Source: Haloplanus vescus (GTDB lineage: Archaea > Halobacteriota > Halobacteria > Halobacteriales > Haloferacaceae). Taken from it: DNA of 64,000 bases. The notes below the pieces were generated by a model, which saw only the letters and a list, made by a program, of their open reading frames with translations, had not been told where the DNA came from and did no database searches. Below are positions 9,567 to 17,580 of this stretch, piece by piece (the stretch's first letter is position 1; each line of letters starts with the position of its first letter). Location of the stretch: the NCBI RefSeq assembly GCF_900107665.1, contig NZ_FNQT01000006.1, positions 1-64,000 of the forward strand. The letters run 5' to 3'. The translations under genes and the position numbers were made by a program.

Positions 9567-10304
9567 ATGCTCACGACCGACCTCTCGGACCGCGTGGCGC
9601 TGGTGACGGGCAGCTCGCAGGGCGTCGGCCGCGAATTCGCGCTCTCGATGGCCGAGGCCGGCGCGTCCGTCGCCGTCCACTACTACTCCAGCGACGAGGA
9701 AGCGCGAGCGACGGCGGCCGTCGCCCGCGAGGAGAGCGGGTCGGCGATGACGGTCCAAGCCGACGTGACCGACCCCGACGACGTGGACGAGATGTTCGAG
9801 GCCGTCGAATCGACGCTCGGCGAGGTGGACGTCCTCGTCAACAACGTCGGCGACTTCGCGCCCGAGCACTGGGAAGACATCTCCTTCGAGACGTGGAACC
9901 GCGTGATGGACACCAACTTCACGGGCACATATCTCTGCTCGAAGCGGGCGCTCCCTGCGATGCGCGAAAGCGAGTTCGGGCGCATCGTCAACGTCGGCTA
10001 CGCGGGCACGGAGAAAGCGCTCGTCTACCCGAAGAACTTCCCGTATCTCGTCGCGAAGACGGGCGTCATCATGTTCACGCGGATGCTCGCGAACGACACG
10101 CGCGACGACGGCATCACCGTCAACTGCATCTCGCCCTACGTCGTCGAAACCTCGGACGAGTTCCCGGCGGAGGCCCCGCGGGGCCGGTGGGCGTCGCTCG
10201 ACGACCTGCGACAGGTCCTCTTCTTCTTCCTCGACTCCGACAGCGGCTACGTGAGTGGCGAGAACGTAGAGGTCGACGGCGGGTGGATTCCGGAGGCGCT
10301 CTAG
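9567..10304 (+). CDS. SDR family oxidoreductase (FabG-like)
   Basis: Short-chain dehydrogenase/reductase of 245 residues, NAD(P)(H)-dependent. The Rossmann motif TGSSQGVG lies at residues 14-21, with an NNVGD segment (about 92) and the catalytic YLVAK (YxxxK) near residue 165. The usual serine about 13 residues before the tyrosine is absent: the strand reads IVNVGYAGTEK with Gly/Thr there. C-terminal FFFLDSDSGYVSGENVEVDGGW is classic FabG type. Substrate unknown. The ATG at 9567 is preceded by a short leader. Its stop shares CTAG with the convergent DUF5611-like gene. Confidence 0.9.
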   Translation: MLTTDLSDRVALVTGSSQGVGREFALSMAEAGASVAVHYYSSDEEARATAAVAREESGSAMTVQADVTDPDDVDEMFEAVESTLGEVDVLVNNVGDFAPEHWEDISFETWNRVMDTNFTGTYLCSKRALPAMRESEFGRIVNVGYAGTEKALVYPKNFPYLVAKTGVIMFTRMLANDTRDDGITVNCISPYVVETSDEFPAEAPRGRWASLDDLRQVLFFFLDSDSGYVSGENVEVDGGWIPEAL

Positions 10305-10693
10305 GCGTTCGGCACGTCGTCCGGGTCGTCCTCGACGGAGCGTTTCATGGAGTCACGTCGGGACTTGGCGTCGCGGCCGGTGACTTCGAGTAGGAAGTCG
10401 TTTTTCACGCTGACGGCGTCTTCGGCGGCGTCGGCGTGGCCCTCTTCGATGACCTGCGCGGCGGGTTTCTCCTCGAAGTGGACGGCGAGTTTGTCCTTCT
10501 TGCTGCTGTACTCCGAGGCGCCCGCGACGATTTGCTCGAAGACGGGATTGTCCGGTTCGCCGACGACGTAGAGGTCGTTGCCCTTGAACTCCTCCGTCCC
10601 CGTCACCGGGCCGAAGTAGTCCTCGATAGTCCCCTTGAGGTCCGGCGCGTTCTCCTCTAAGGTTTCCCCGCGACGCATCTTGTACTCCTTCAT
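10301..10693 (-). CDS. DUF5611-like haloarchaeal protein
   Basis: Protein of 130 residues starting MKEYKMRRGETLEENAPDLKG. It has a compact alpha/beta core (LYVVGEPDNPVFEQIVAGASEYSSKKDKLAVHFEEKPA) and a charged C-terminal tail. I recognise the family as DUF5611 from memory; it has no assigned function. It is 54 bases downstream of the double zinc-ribbon protein gene on the same strand and may be cotranscribed with it. Confidence 0.72.
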   Translation of the reverse strand: MKEYKMRRGETLEENAPDLKGTIEDYFGPVTGTEEFKGNDLYVVGEPDNPVFEQIVAGASEYSSKKDKLAVHFEEKPAAQVIEEGHADAAEDAVSVKNDFLLEVTGRDAKSRRDSMKRSVEDDPDDVPNA

Positions 10694-10747
10694 GGACCCT
10701 GCTTCGGAAGGCGATGGTTTACCAGTTTCGTCCTCGGGAAACGGGCG

Positions 10748-11650
10748 TCACCGCTCGCGTTCGGCGATGTACCCCTTGTGGCAGTCCGGGCAGATGTCGC
10801 CAGCACGCATCGACGACCCGCCAGCGACGCGGGCGTAGTCGCAGTTCGGACAGAAAAATTCCGTCTCGCCTTCGTCGGCGTCCACGCGTTCGACGCCCTC
10901 GGCGGCGACGAACTGTTTGCCTGCGGCGCTCCCCGTCGCCGCAGTCGTTGCGCTCTCGTCTTCTTCCGACGCCGCCTCCTCGGTCGTCTCGGCGCGTTCC
11001 TCGGGCGTCAGTCCGCCACCGAACTCCACGTCCATCGTCTCGCCGTCGTTCGGTTCGGCGTCGAAGCCCTCGTCCTCGCCGTCGTGGTCCGGCCACCCCT
11101 CGCCGGTGACGACGGTCGCCCCGTCGTCGACTGCGTCGGTCGAGTCGTCCGGTTCTTCCTCGGCTTCCTCCTCTTCCGCGCCGGGCCACTCGCCGCGTCC
11201 CCGGTCGCCGAGGGTGTCTTCCTCGCCGTCGTCGTCGAGGATGATGCCGCCGTCGGGGTCGTCCGTAGTCGGTTCGTCGGCAGTCGGCTCGCTCGCCGTC
11301 GATTCGTCCGGTGTCGACCCACTCGCCGCCGGTTCGTCCGGCGTCGCCGTCGTCTCCGGTGTCCGGTCGGCCGCGCCGCTCTCCGGCGCGTCCGGCGTCG
11401 ACGGTTCGTCTGCCGTCGCCTCGTCGGGGTCGGGCGTCACGCTCCCGCCGAGTCCCGTCGTCACCGTCTCGTCCTCGGGGTTTCGGACGGGCCGGACTTC
11501 CTTGTTCTCGCTGACGACGCGGCGCTCGCCACACCGGTCACACGTCTCGACGGTCCGGTAGGTCACGACCACCTCGTTGCCGCGTTCCTCCCGCTCACGC
11601 TCCACCTCTCGGTTTGCGTATTCGTGTCCCAGAAGGCACCTGAGTCCCAT
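10748..11650 (-). CDS. Double zinc-ribbon protein with long acidic linker (DUF7093-like)
   Basis: Protein of 300 residues. An N-terminal zinc ribbon (MGLRCLLGHEY..., CDRCGERRVVSENK) is separated from a C-terminal CPNC...CPDC ribbon by about 190 residues of Asp/Glu/Thr/Pro-rich low-complexity sequence with repeated T-x-D-E-P units. The C-terminal ribbon (FFCPNCDYARVAGGSSMRAGDICPDCHKGYI) resembles TFIIS/RPB9-like ribbons. I recall the family as DUF7093. The linker is probably disordered. The ATG at 11650 fits the conserved MGLRCLLGH start; the frame extends upstream without coding character. Confidence 0.75.
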   Translation of the reverse strand: MGLRCLLGHEYANREVEREREERGNEVVVTYRTVETCDRCGERRVVSENKEVRPVRNPEDETVTTGLGGSVTPDPDEATADEPSTPDAPESGAADRTPETTATPDEPAASGSTPDESTASEPTADEPTTDDPDGGIILDDDGEEDTLGDRGRGEWPGAEEEEAEEEPDDSTDAVDDGATVVTGEGWPDHDGEDEGFDAEPNDGETMDVEFGGGLTPEERAETTEEAASEEDESATTAATGSAAGKQFVAAEGVERVDADEGETEFFCPNCDYARVAGGSSMRAGDICPDCHKGYIAERER

Positions 11651-11751
11651 TGCGTAGGAGTAGCGAGACCCTCCACCAAAAGCATCCGTCAGACGCACGT
11701 CCGACCGCGCCGGCGGTACTGGTAAACCCCCCGCGGTCGTTAGGCTCAGGC

Positions 11752-12048
11752 ATGCAGGCCAAACGGGAGTTCCGCGACCGCGAGGACGTGGAAGTGGCCG
11801 TTCTCGACGCGCTGGTGGACCGCGGTGGCGACGGCATGACCGTGTTCGAACTCCGCGCGGCCGCCGATGTCGACATCGACACGCTCGAAGACGCACTCGC
11901 CGAACTCAAAGACGACTCGCTCATCTCGGTCGAGACCGACGAGGGACGGACCGTCGTCCTGCCCGCCGACCGCGTGATTCCCGACCCGACCGAGGCGCCC
12001 GACGAGGAGTCGCTTCTCGACGCGGTCCGCGACCGACTCGGGCTCTGA
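11752..12048 (+). CDS. Small winged-helix-like protein (DUF6432-like)
   Basis: Protein of 98 residues: MQAKREFRDREDVEVAVLDALVDRG, then a helix-turn-helix-like TVFELRAAADVDIDTLEDALAELKDDSLISVETDEGRTVVLP, then a short acidic tail. The pattern of helices and wing resembles a winged-helix domain used for DNA or protein contact. I recall the family as DUF6432. It is divergent from the zinc-ribbon gene across a 101-base promoter region and lies 44 bases upstream of the YgfZ-like gene. Confidence 0.75.
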   Translation: MQAKREFRDREDVEVAVLDALVDRGGDGMTVFELRAAADVDIDTLEDALAELKDDSLISVETDEGRTVVLPADRVIPDPTEAPDEESLLDAVRDRLGL

Positions 12049-12092
12049 CGTAACCGCGTCACTTTTTCCGCCGCCGCGTCTACGACTTGTCG

Positions 12093-13181
12093 ATGCAGGG
12101 GCGTCACACCGACTACGGTGCCGAATTCGAGACGCACGGCGACCGGACGGTCGTTTCTCACTACGGCCGCCCCGAACGGACCCACCTCGCGGTCCGCAAC
12201 GGTGTCGGCGCCATCGAGATGGACTACGGCGTCGTCGTCGTCGAGGGCTCTGACGCCGTCGACTTCGTCGACAACGCCGTTTCCAACGCCGTCCCCGACG
12301 ACGACGGCGCGGGCTGTTACGCCCTCCTCCTCGACCCGCAGGGCGGCATCGAGACGGACCTCTACGTCTACAACGCGGGCGAACGCCTCCTCTGTTTCAC
12401 GCCGCCCACCCGCGCCGCCCCACTCGCGGACGACTGGGGCGACAAAGTGTTCATCCAGGACGTGTCGATTCGCGACGCCTCCGAAGAGTTCGCCGTCTTC
12501 GGCGTTCACGGCCCCACCGCGACGGAGACGGTCGCGACGCTCCTCGCCGGCGCCGAAGTGCCGGAACCGCCGCTGACCTTCGTCCGAGGCGCCATCGGCG
12601 ACGCCGGCGTCACCGTCGTCTCGACGGACGACCCGACCGGCGAGACGGGGTACGAGGTCATCTGTCGCGCCGACGACGCCGACGACGTGTGGGAGTCGTT
12701 GCTCACGAGGGGCACCCCGACCACGCCCGTCGGCTACCGGACGTGGAACACGCTGACGCTCGAAGCCGGCACGCCGCTGTTCGAGACGGAACTCGACGGC
12801 CGGATTCCGAACGTCGCGGGCGTTCGCAACGCTCTCGATTTCGACAAGGGCTGTTACGTCGGCCAAGAGGTCGTCTCCCGCGTCGAGAACCGTGGGCGTC
12901 CCAGCGAGCGTCTCGTCGGCCTCGAACTCGACGGCCTCCCCGAATCGGGGGCGGCGGTGCTTGACGGCGACGACGCTATCGGCGAGGTGACCCGTGCCGT
13001 CCAGAGTCCATCGCTCGACCGACCCATCGCGCTCGCGTACGTCGAGAGCGGGGCGCTGGAGGAGACATCGACCGTCGCGGTCCGCGTTGACGGCGACGAC
13101 GCCGACGCCACGGTCACGGCCCTCCCCTTCGTTGAGGGGAGCGGCGAGTCAGCGCGCCGTCCGCGCTACGACTCCGAGTGA
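12093..13181 (+). CDS. YgfZ/GcvT-like folate-binding protein
   Basis: Protein of 362 residues with the aminomethyltransferase (GcvT) fold. The signature KGCYVGQE at residues 252-259 defines the YgfZ/IBA57 group, tetrahydrofolate-binding proteins that help assemble or repair iron-sulfur enzymes. True GcvT does not have this cysteine motif, so a glycine cleavage T-protein is less likely although databases often label it so. The ATG at 12093 is preferred over the TTG two codons upstream. Its 3' end overlaps the convergent geranylgeranyl reductase gene by 16 bases. Confidence 0.85.
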   Translation: MQGRHTDYGAEFETHGDRTVVSHYGRPERTHLAVRNGVGAIEMDYGVVVVEGSDAVDFVDNAVSNAVPDDDGAGCYALLLDPQGGIETDLYVYNAGERLLCFTPPTRAAPLADDWGDKVFIQDVSIRDASEEFAVFGVHGPTATETVATLLAGAEVPEPPLTFVRGAIGDAGVTVVSTDDPTGETGYEVICRADDADDVWESLLTRGTPTTPVGYRTWNTLTLEAGTPLFETELDGRIPNVAGVRNALDFDKGCYVGQEVVSRVENRGRPSERLVGLELDGLPESGAAVLDGDDAIGEVTRAVQSPSLDRPIALAYVESGALEETSTVAVRVDGDDADATVTALPFVEGSGESARRPRYDSE

Positions 13182-14278
13182 GGGCGCTCTTCTTCTCCGC
13201 TTCCCACAAGCGCCCGCAGGTGTGACGCCGAGAACAGCGAGGACGGTCGGTCCATGTGGACGCCGATTTCGCCGCTGAGCGTTCGGAGACCGAGTCGCTG
13301 GACTGGTTCGGGCAGCGAGTACGCCCGGCGAATCAGGTGGCCGAGTCGAATCTCTCGCCCGAGGTCGTCGCGCCACGCCCGTTCGTACGCCGCAAGCGTC
13401 GACGGGTCGTCCGGGTCGACCGTCTCGACGGCGTGGTCGGCGGCGGTCATGCCGTAGAGAATCCCGCCCCCGGTGAAGGGCTTGGTCTGGGCGGCGGCGT
13501 CGCCGACGAGGAAGGTCCGGTCGCCGGTGACGCTGTCCGGCGGGCCGATGGGGATGGCGCCCGAACAGCGGTGGGTCGTCTCGGTGCCGTAGGCCTCGGT
13601 GAACTGGTCGAAGCGCTCGGTCACGTCGGTCCCCGGCGGCACCGCGAGGCCGTACTCCACGCCCGCGTCGCCGCGGGGGATGCGCCACGCGAAAAAGCGC
13701 GGCACCGTCAGGTGGACGTCAACGAAGTCGCCGTCGTCTGGCGTCTCGTCGAACGCGAGGACGCCGTGGAGTCGTTCGTCGGGGTCGGGCAGGCCGACTG
13801 CCTGCCGAACTCGCGAGACGGGGCCGTCACACCCGGCGACGAGGCGCCCCTCGAACTGGACCGTCTCGCCGTCGGTCCGGGCGGTCACCGTCACGCCGTC
13901 CGCGCGTTCCGTCACGTCGGTGACGGTGTGACCCTCGCGCACGTCGGCGCCGGCGTCCCGGGCCGCGTCAGCGAGCGTCCGGTCGAGCGCGACGCGGTCG
14001 ATGACGTTCGACACCTCGCGTGACTTGTAGAAGGGGTACGCGTCGGAGTCTGGCCCGCCGAGCCGGAAGTTCGCGCCGTACACGCGGTTCTGGAGGAGGT
14101 CGCTCTTCGCGCTCTCGGGGACGTACTCCCAGATGTCGGTGCTGACGTGGCCCGAGCAGGCCAGCGGGGTGCCGACCGTGCCCTTCTCAAGCGCGAGCAC
14201 GTCGTACCCAGCGTCGGCGGCGCGGCGTGCGAGACGAGCGCCCGCCGGGCCGACGCCGACCACGACGAAATCGTACAT
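13166..14278 (-). CDS. Geranylgeranyl reductase family flavoprotein
   Basis: FAD-dependent oxidoreductase of 370 residues. It begins with the dinucleotide-binding motif VVVGVGPAGA (GxGxxG at 8-13), with a central CDGPVSRVRQAVG and the second FAD motif FLVGDAAAQTKPFTGGGILYG typical of the geranylgeranyl reductase group. Members saturate isoprenoid chains of archaeal lipids or of menaquinone and other prenylated compounds; which substrate applies cannot be told. The ATG at 14278 places the Rossmann strand directly at the N-terminus, as usual. Divergent from the PrsW gene. Confidence 0.88.
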   Translation of the reverse strand: MYDFVVVGVGPAGARLARRAADAGYDVLALEKGTVGTPLACSGHVSTDIWEYVPESAKSDLLQNRVYGANFRLGGPDSDAYPFYKSREVSNVIDRVALDRTLADAARDAGADVREGHTVTDVTERADGVTVTARTDGETVQFEGRLVAGCDGPVSRVRQAVGLPDPDERLHGVLAFDETPDDGDFVDVHLTVPRFFAWRIPRGDAGVEYGLAVPPGTDVTERFDQFTEAYGTETTHRCSGAIPIGPPDSVTGDRTFLVGDAAAQTKPFTGGGILYGMTAADHAVETVDPDDPSTLAAYERAWRDDLGREIRLGHLIRRAYSLPEPVQRLGLRTLSGEIGVHMDRPSSLFSASHLRALVGSGEEERPHSES

Positions 14279-14369
14279 ACTCCCTGTTCCGCCGCGCCGA
14301 GACAAATACCCGATGGTTCGAACCACCTCTAGGCCAAGGACTTAACCGCTCGCGGGCGAGCCTTCGCCC

Positions 14370-15377
14370 ATGTCGCGCAGACGGGACCCCGTCGAGGAAC
14401 GCGCTGACGACACTCGCGACCTCTACGACATCGCTACGTGGGAACGCCGCGGCGCGCTCGACACCGTTGCCGCGGGCATCTACCACGCGCTGGTCGCGTC
14501 GACGCGCCTCGTGGTCGTCGCCGTCGCGCTCCTCATCCTCGTCGGCATCGGCGGCCTGAGCGCCATCACCGACCCGCAGATCGGGACGCTGACGCTGCTC
14601 TCCGCGCTTCCGGCGCTCGCGCTGGCGCTCTACGTCCGCCGAACCGATGTCACGACCGCCGAACCCCTCTCGCTGCTCGTCGCCACCTTCCTCCTCGGCG
14701 TCCTGACCGCCAACTTCGCCGCGGTGCTCAACTCCTTCAGCCAGCAGTTTTTCACCGGTCTCGGGCTCGTCGGCAACGTCCTCTTTTTCTTCCTCATCGT
14801 CGGTCCCATCGAGGAGACGGTGAAGCTCCTCGCGGTCCGTCTGTACGCCTACGGCACCGACAGTTTCGAAGCGGTCGTCGACGGTGCGGTGTACGGCGCC
14901 GTCGCCGGCCTCGGCTTCGCCACCATCGAGAACGCCCTCTACATCACCCAGAGTATCGATATGCCCACGGCAGGTGCGCTCGGACTCATCGGCGCCGGCG
15001 GCGGCATCACGGCCGTCCGCGCGCTCGCCGGTCCGGGCCACGTCATCTACTCCGCCTTCGCCGGCTACTACCTCGGCCTCGCGAAGTTCAACCCGGAAAA
15101 CCGCGGACCGATAATCATCAAGGGGCTGCTCATCGCGACGTTCATCCACGCCGTCTACAACACCACCGTCGGCATCGGGACCGGCCTGATTGGCTTCGCG
15201 ACCGGGCTTCCCCAACTCCCCTCCTATCTGGTCTTCGTCCTCGTCTACGACGGCTTCTTCGGGCTCATCCTCTTCGGAAAGATTCGGCGGTACAGCCGCG
15301 CTTACCGTTCGGTCCACGATAGCGAGGACATCGAGGAGTCGTCGTTGGAGGTCGAGGCCGACGAGTTCGACCCCTGA
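14370..15377 (+). CDS. PrsW family intramembrane metalloprotease
   Basis: Membrane protein of 335 residues with about seven to eight hydrophobic helices after an acidic cytoplasmic N-terminus. PrsW hallmarks are present: EETVK at about residue 148, FATIENALY at about 185, and histidines in later helices (GPGHVIYS, TFIHAVYN). In bacteria PrsW cleaves anti-sigma factors; in archaea the substrate is unknown. Its stop codon abuts the convergent riboflavin synthase gene with no base between. Confidence 0.9.
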   Translation: MSRRRDPVEERADDTRDLYDIATWERRGALDTVAAGIYHALVASTRLVVVAVALLILVGIGGLSAITDPQIGTLTLLSALPALALALYVRRTDVTTAEPLSLLVATFLLGVLTANFAAVLNSFSQQFFTGLGLVGNVLFFFLIVGPIEETVKLLAVRLYAYGTDSFEAVVDGAVYGAVAGLGFATIENALYITQSIDMPTAGALGLIGAGGGITAVRALAGPGHVIYSAFAGYYLGLAKFNPENRGPIIIKGLLIATFIHAVYNTTVGIGTGLIGFATGLPQLPSYLVFVLVYDGFFGLILFGKIRRYSRAYRSVHDSEDIEESSLEVEADEFDP

Positions 15378-15956
15378 TTACTCGGCCAGGCGCTCGACGT
15401 ACTTCGCCACCACGTCCACCTCGACGTGGACGGGATCACCCGGCTCCTTGGCCGAGAGCGTCGTTTCGTCGTACGTCGTCGGGATGATGGCGACCGTGAT
15501 TTCGCCGTCGGTCCGCTCCGCGATGGTGAGGCTGATGCCGTCGAGTGCTATCGACCCCTTCGAGACGACGTAGCGGTCCAACTCGGGCGGCAGCGAGAAG
15601 GTGAAGGCCCAGTCGTCGCCGACGCGCTCGACGGACTCCACGGTCGCGACGCCGTCGACGTGGCCCTGCACGATGTGGCCGTCGAAGCGCCCGTCGGCGG
15701 GCATGGCGCGTTCGAGGTTGACGGCGTCGCCGACGCCGACATCGCCGAGATACGTCTTCGCCACCGTCTCGCTCGCGAGGAAGACTTCGAACCAGTCGTC
15801 GCCGAAGTCTTCGACGGTGAGACAGACGCCGCTGACGCTGATGGACTGCCCGTGTTCGACCGTATCGAAGTCGTGACGCAGGCGGAGGCGCCGCCCCTCG
15901 TCGCTCTCGTCGACTCCGAGCACCTCGCTCGTCGTCTCGACGATACCCGTGAACAT
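15378..15956 (-). CDS. ribE: Riboflavin synthase, alpha-subunit type
   Basis: Converts two 6,7-dimethyl-8-ribityllumazine molecules into riboflavin. The 192-residue protein has the classic MFTGIVE start and two lumazine-binding repeats (SISVSGVCLTV in the first, GSIALDGISLTI in the second), with the IVQGHVDGV linker between them. This is the bacterial trimeric type, known in haloarchaea, rather than the RibC type of methanogens. The frame extends upstream, but the MFTGIVE start at 15956 is certain from the family. Confidence 0.96.
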   Translation of the reverse strand: MFTGIVETTSEVLGVDESDEGRRLRLRHDFDTVEHGQSISVSGVCLTVEDFGDDWFEVFLASETVAKTYLGDVGVGDAVNLERAMPADGRFDGHIVQGHVDGVATVESVERVGDDWAFTFSLPPELDRYVVSKGSIALDGISLTIAERTDGEITVAIIPTTYDETTLSAKEPGDPVHVEVDVVAKYVERLAE

Positions 15957-16038
15957 ACTCACGCTTCGCCGACGCGGGAGTAAGGGGTTGCGGTCCGCTG
16001 CCCACACGACTATTACTCGCCTCGCCCTCACGTCACCC

Positions 16039-16677
16039 ATGAGTCTCAGCGGCCGGCTTCGGGCGAGCTTCGTCACCGGACTCCTCCTGGTGACACCGCT
16101 CGCCGTGACCCTGTTGGTCCTGCAGTTCGTGTTCGTCCGCACGACGCGACTGTTGAATCCGGTCGTGCGCGCGACGCGACTGACCTCCTACACCGGTAAC
16201 GTCGAAATCGTCGCGCAGTTGCTCGCGGCCGTCCTCCTCGCTCTCGGCATCACCGCGCTGGGCTATCTCGCCTCGTGGCGTCTGGGCAAGCGCCTCTTCG
16301 GTGGCGTTGAGCGAGCCATCCGACTCGTCCCCCTCGTGCGCACCGTCTACTTCGGCGTCCGACAGGTAAGCGAATCGCTCGCCCAGCGCACCGCCGGCTA
16401 CGACGCCGTCGCGCTCGTCGAATTCCCGCGCGAGGGCGTCTACGCCATCGGCTTCGTCACCAACGAGGCGCCGCGAAGCACGCGCCGCGCGACGAACGAG
16501 GACCTCTACACCGTCTTCCTCCCCAACAGCCCCAACCCCACCGCTGGGACGCTCACACTCGTCCCCGACGACGATATCTACGAGGTGGATATGTCCGTCC
16601 GCCGCGGGCTACGCCTCCTCGTCACCACCGGCCTCAGCGTCGACGACGTGGACGACCTCCCCGAAGTCGTGGCCTGA
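16039..16677 (+). CDS. DUF502 family membrane protein
   Basis: Protein of 212 residues. Two transmembrane helices (about residues 10-30 and 55-80) are followed by a cytoplasmic domain with LVPLVRTVYFGVRQVSESL, VALVEFPREGVYAIGFVTNEA and TVFLPNSPNPTAGTLTLVPDDDIYEVDMSV. These are the conserved segments of DUF502, found across bacteria, plants and haloarchaea without a settled function. A small DUF7533-like membrane gene follows 46 bases downstream. Confidence 0.9.
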   Translation: MSLSGRLRASFVTGLLLVTPLAVTLLVLQFVFVRTTRLLNPVVRATRLTSYTGNVEIVAQLLAAVLLALGITALGYLASWRLGKRLFGGVERAIRLVPLVRTVYFGVRQVSESLAQRTAGYDAVALVEFPREGVYAIGFVTNEAPRSTRRATNEDLYTVFLPNSPNPTAGTLTLVPDDDIYEVDMSVRRGLRLLVTTGLSVDDVDDLPEVVA

Positions 16678-16723
16678 CTGCGGAGCGACGAGCCTTTTGC
16701 CGCTCCGTCGCCTACGCCCGCCA

Positions 16724-16972
16724 ATGCGACTCGGCATCTTGGAGACGGTGGGGCTCGCGGCGTCGCTCGTCTTCGCCATCCCCGTCGGCGTGTTCGGCAT
16801 CGAGACGCTGCTCGCCGGCCAGCAGGCACTCGGCGCCGGCCTCGTTGTCGTCGCGGTGTTGATGGTCGTCCTCCCCCGCCGACTCACGACGCCGACTGAC
16901 CTGCCCGGCGCCGTGGCCGAACGAGTCATCGGAACTGCGGTCAAAGACCCCGAGTCGGACGACGAGTCCTAG
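16724..16972 (+). CDS. Small two-helix membrane protein (DUF7533-like)
   Basis: Protein of 82 residues with two hydrophobic helices (about 8-28 and 34-52) and a hydrophilic tail starting PRRLTTPTDLPG. I recall this layout as haloarchaeal DUF7533. Function unknown. It lies downstream of the DUF502 gene on the same strand, suggesting cotranscription. Its stop shares CTAG with the next convergent gene. Confidence 0.75.
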   Translation: MRLGILETVGLAASLVFAIPVGVFGIETLLAGQQALGAGLVVVAVLMVVLPRRLTTPTDLPGAVAERVIGTAVKDPESDDES

Positions 16973-17580
16973 TACGCCGACGGCGACAGCGACGTGGACA
17001 CCGACTCCTCGCGCCGACAGCCGTCGTCGGTGACGACGTACCGTCCGCTGACGCGCACGCAACGCTCGGTGTCGGGGTCGGGGTCTGTCGCCGCCGGGTC
17101 GAGGACGAAGCGGTCGCCGACCTCGAATTCCTCGCTGTCTGAACCGTCGAGCGGTCGAACCACCGGCCCCTCGCCGGGAGCCAGTCCGTACGCCCCGAGT
17201 TCGGCGATGGCCTCATCCGTGATGCGCTGGACGGTGACGCCGGGTTCGGCCACGCGCCCGACGGCGTCGTGTGCCATCTCGACGGCGACGGCCGCCCGGC
17301 GCTCCCACCCGCCGCGCCCGTCGACGACGAACGTCCGCGCGAGCGGTGCGCGACGCCCGTCGGCGCGGGGCGCGACGGCGACGACGATTGGCTCCGCGGG
17401 GCGGAGCGTCCCCGGTTCGACCGTCGTCGCGCCGTCGGGGTCGGCCCCCGCTCGCTCGATGGCCTCGTCGGCGAGGCGTTCGAGCGTCGCTGGCGAGAGT
17501 GAGGACACGTCGGCACTCGCGAGACGCGTCGCGACGGCGACGATGCCGGCTTCGGCGGCCGCCGTCGCCTGCGTCGTCAC
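16969..17580 (-). CDS. M24 aminopeptidase-like (pita-bread fold) protein, probably non-catalytic
   Basis: Protein of 203 residues. The middle and C-terminal parts (VEMAHDAVGRVAEPGVTVQRITDEAIAELGAYGL, then FEVGDRFVLDPA) look like the helices and strands of the M24 pita-bread fold, but the Asp/His/Glu metal ligands of methionine aminopeptidase and prolidase are not recognisable. I infer a degenerate family member; no function is assigned. Its ATG overlaps the helicase stop codon (ATGA, 17577-17580), so the two are translationally coupled. Confidence 0.65.
   Translation of the reverse strand: MTTQATAAAEAGIVAVATRLASADVSSLSPATLERLADEAIERAGADPDGATTVEPGTLRPAEPIVVAVAPRADGRRAPLARTFVVDGRGGWERRAAVAVEMAHDAVGRVAEPGVTVQRITDEAIAELGAYGLAPGEGPVVRPLDGSDSEEFEVGDRFVLDPAATDPDPDTERCVRVSGRYVVTDDGCRREESVSTSLSPSAY

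Noticed and set aside
10778-11725. Plus-strand frame opposite the double zinc-ribbon gene
   Set aside because: Shadow of the minus-strand gene, whose cysteine ribbons and acidic composition are characteristic.
12093-13181. Glycine cleavage system T protein
   Set aside because: The KGCYVGQE motif marks the YgfZ/IBA57 group and no gcvH, gcvP or lipoylation genes are nearby.
14187-15317. Minus-strand 376-codon frame opposite the PrsW gene
   Set aside because: Charged low-complexity shadow; the PrsW gene on the plus strand has complete family motifs.
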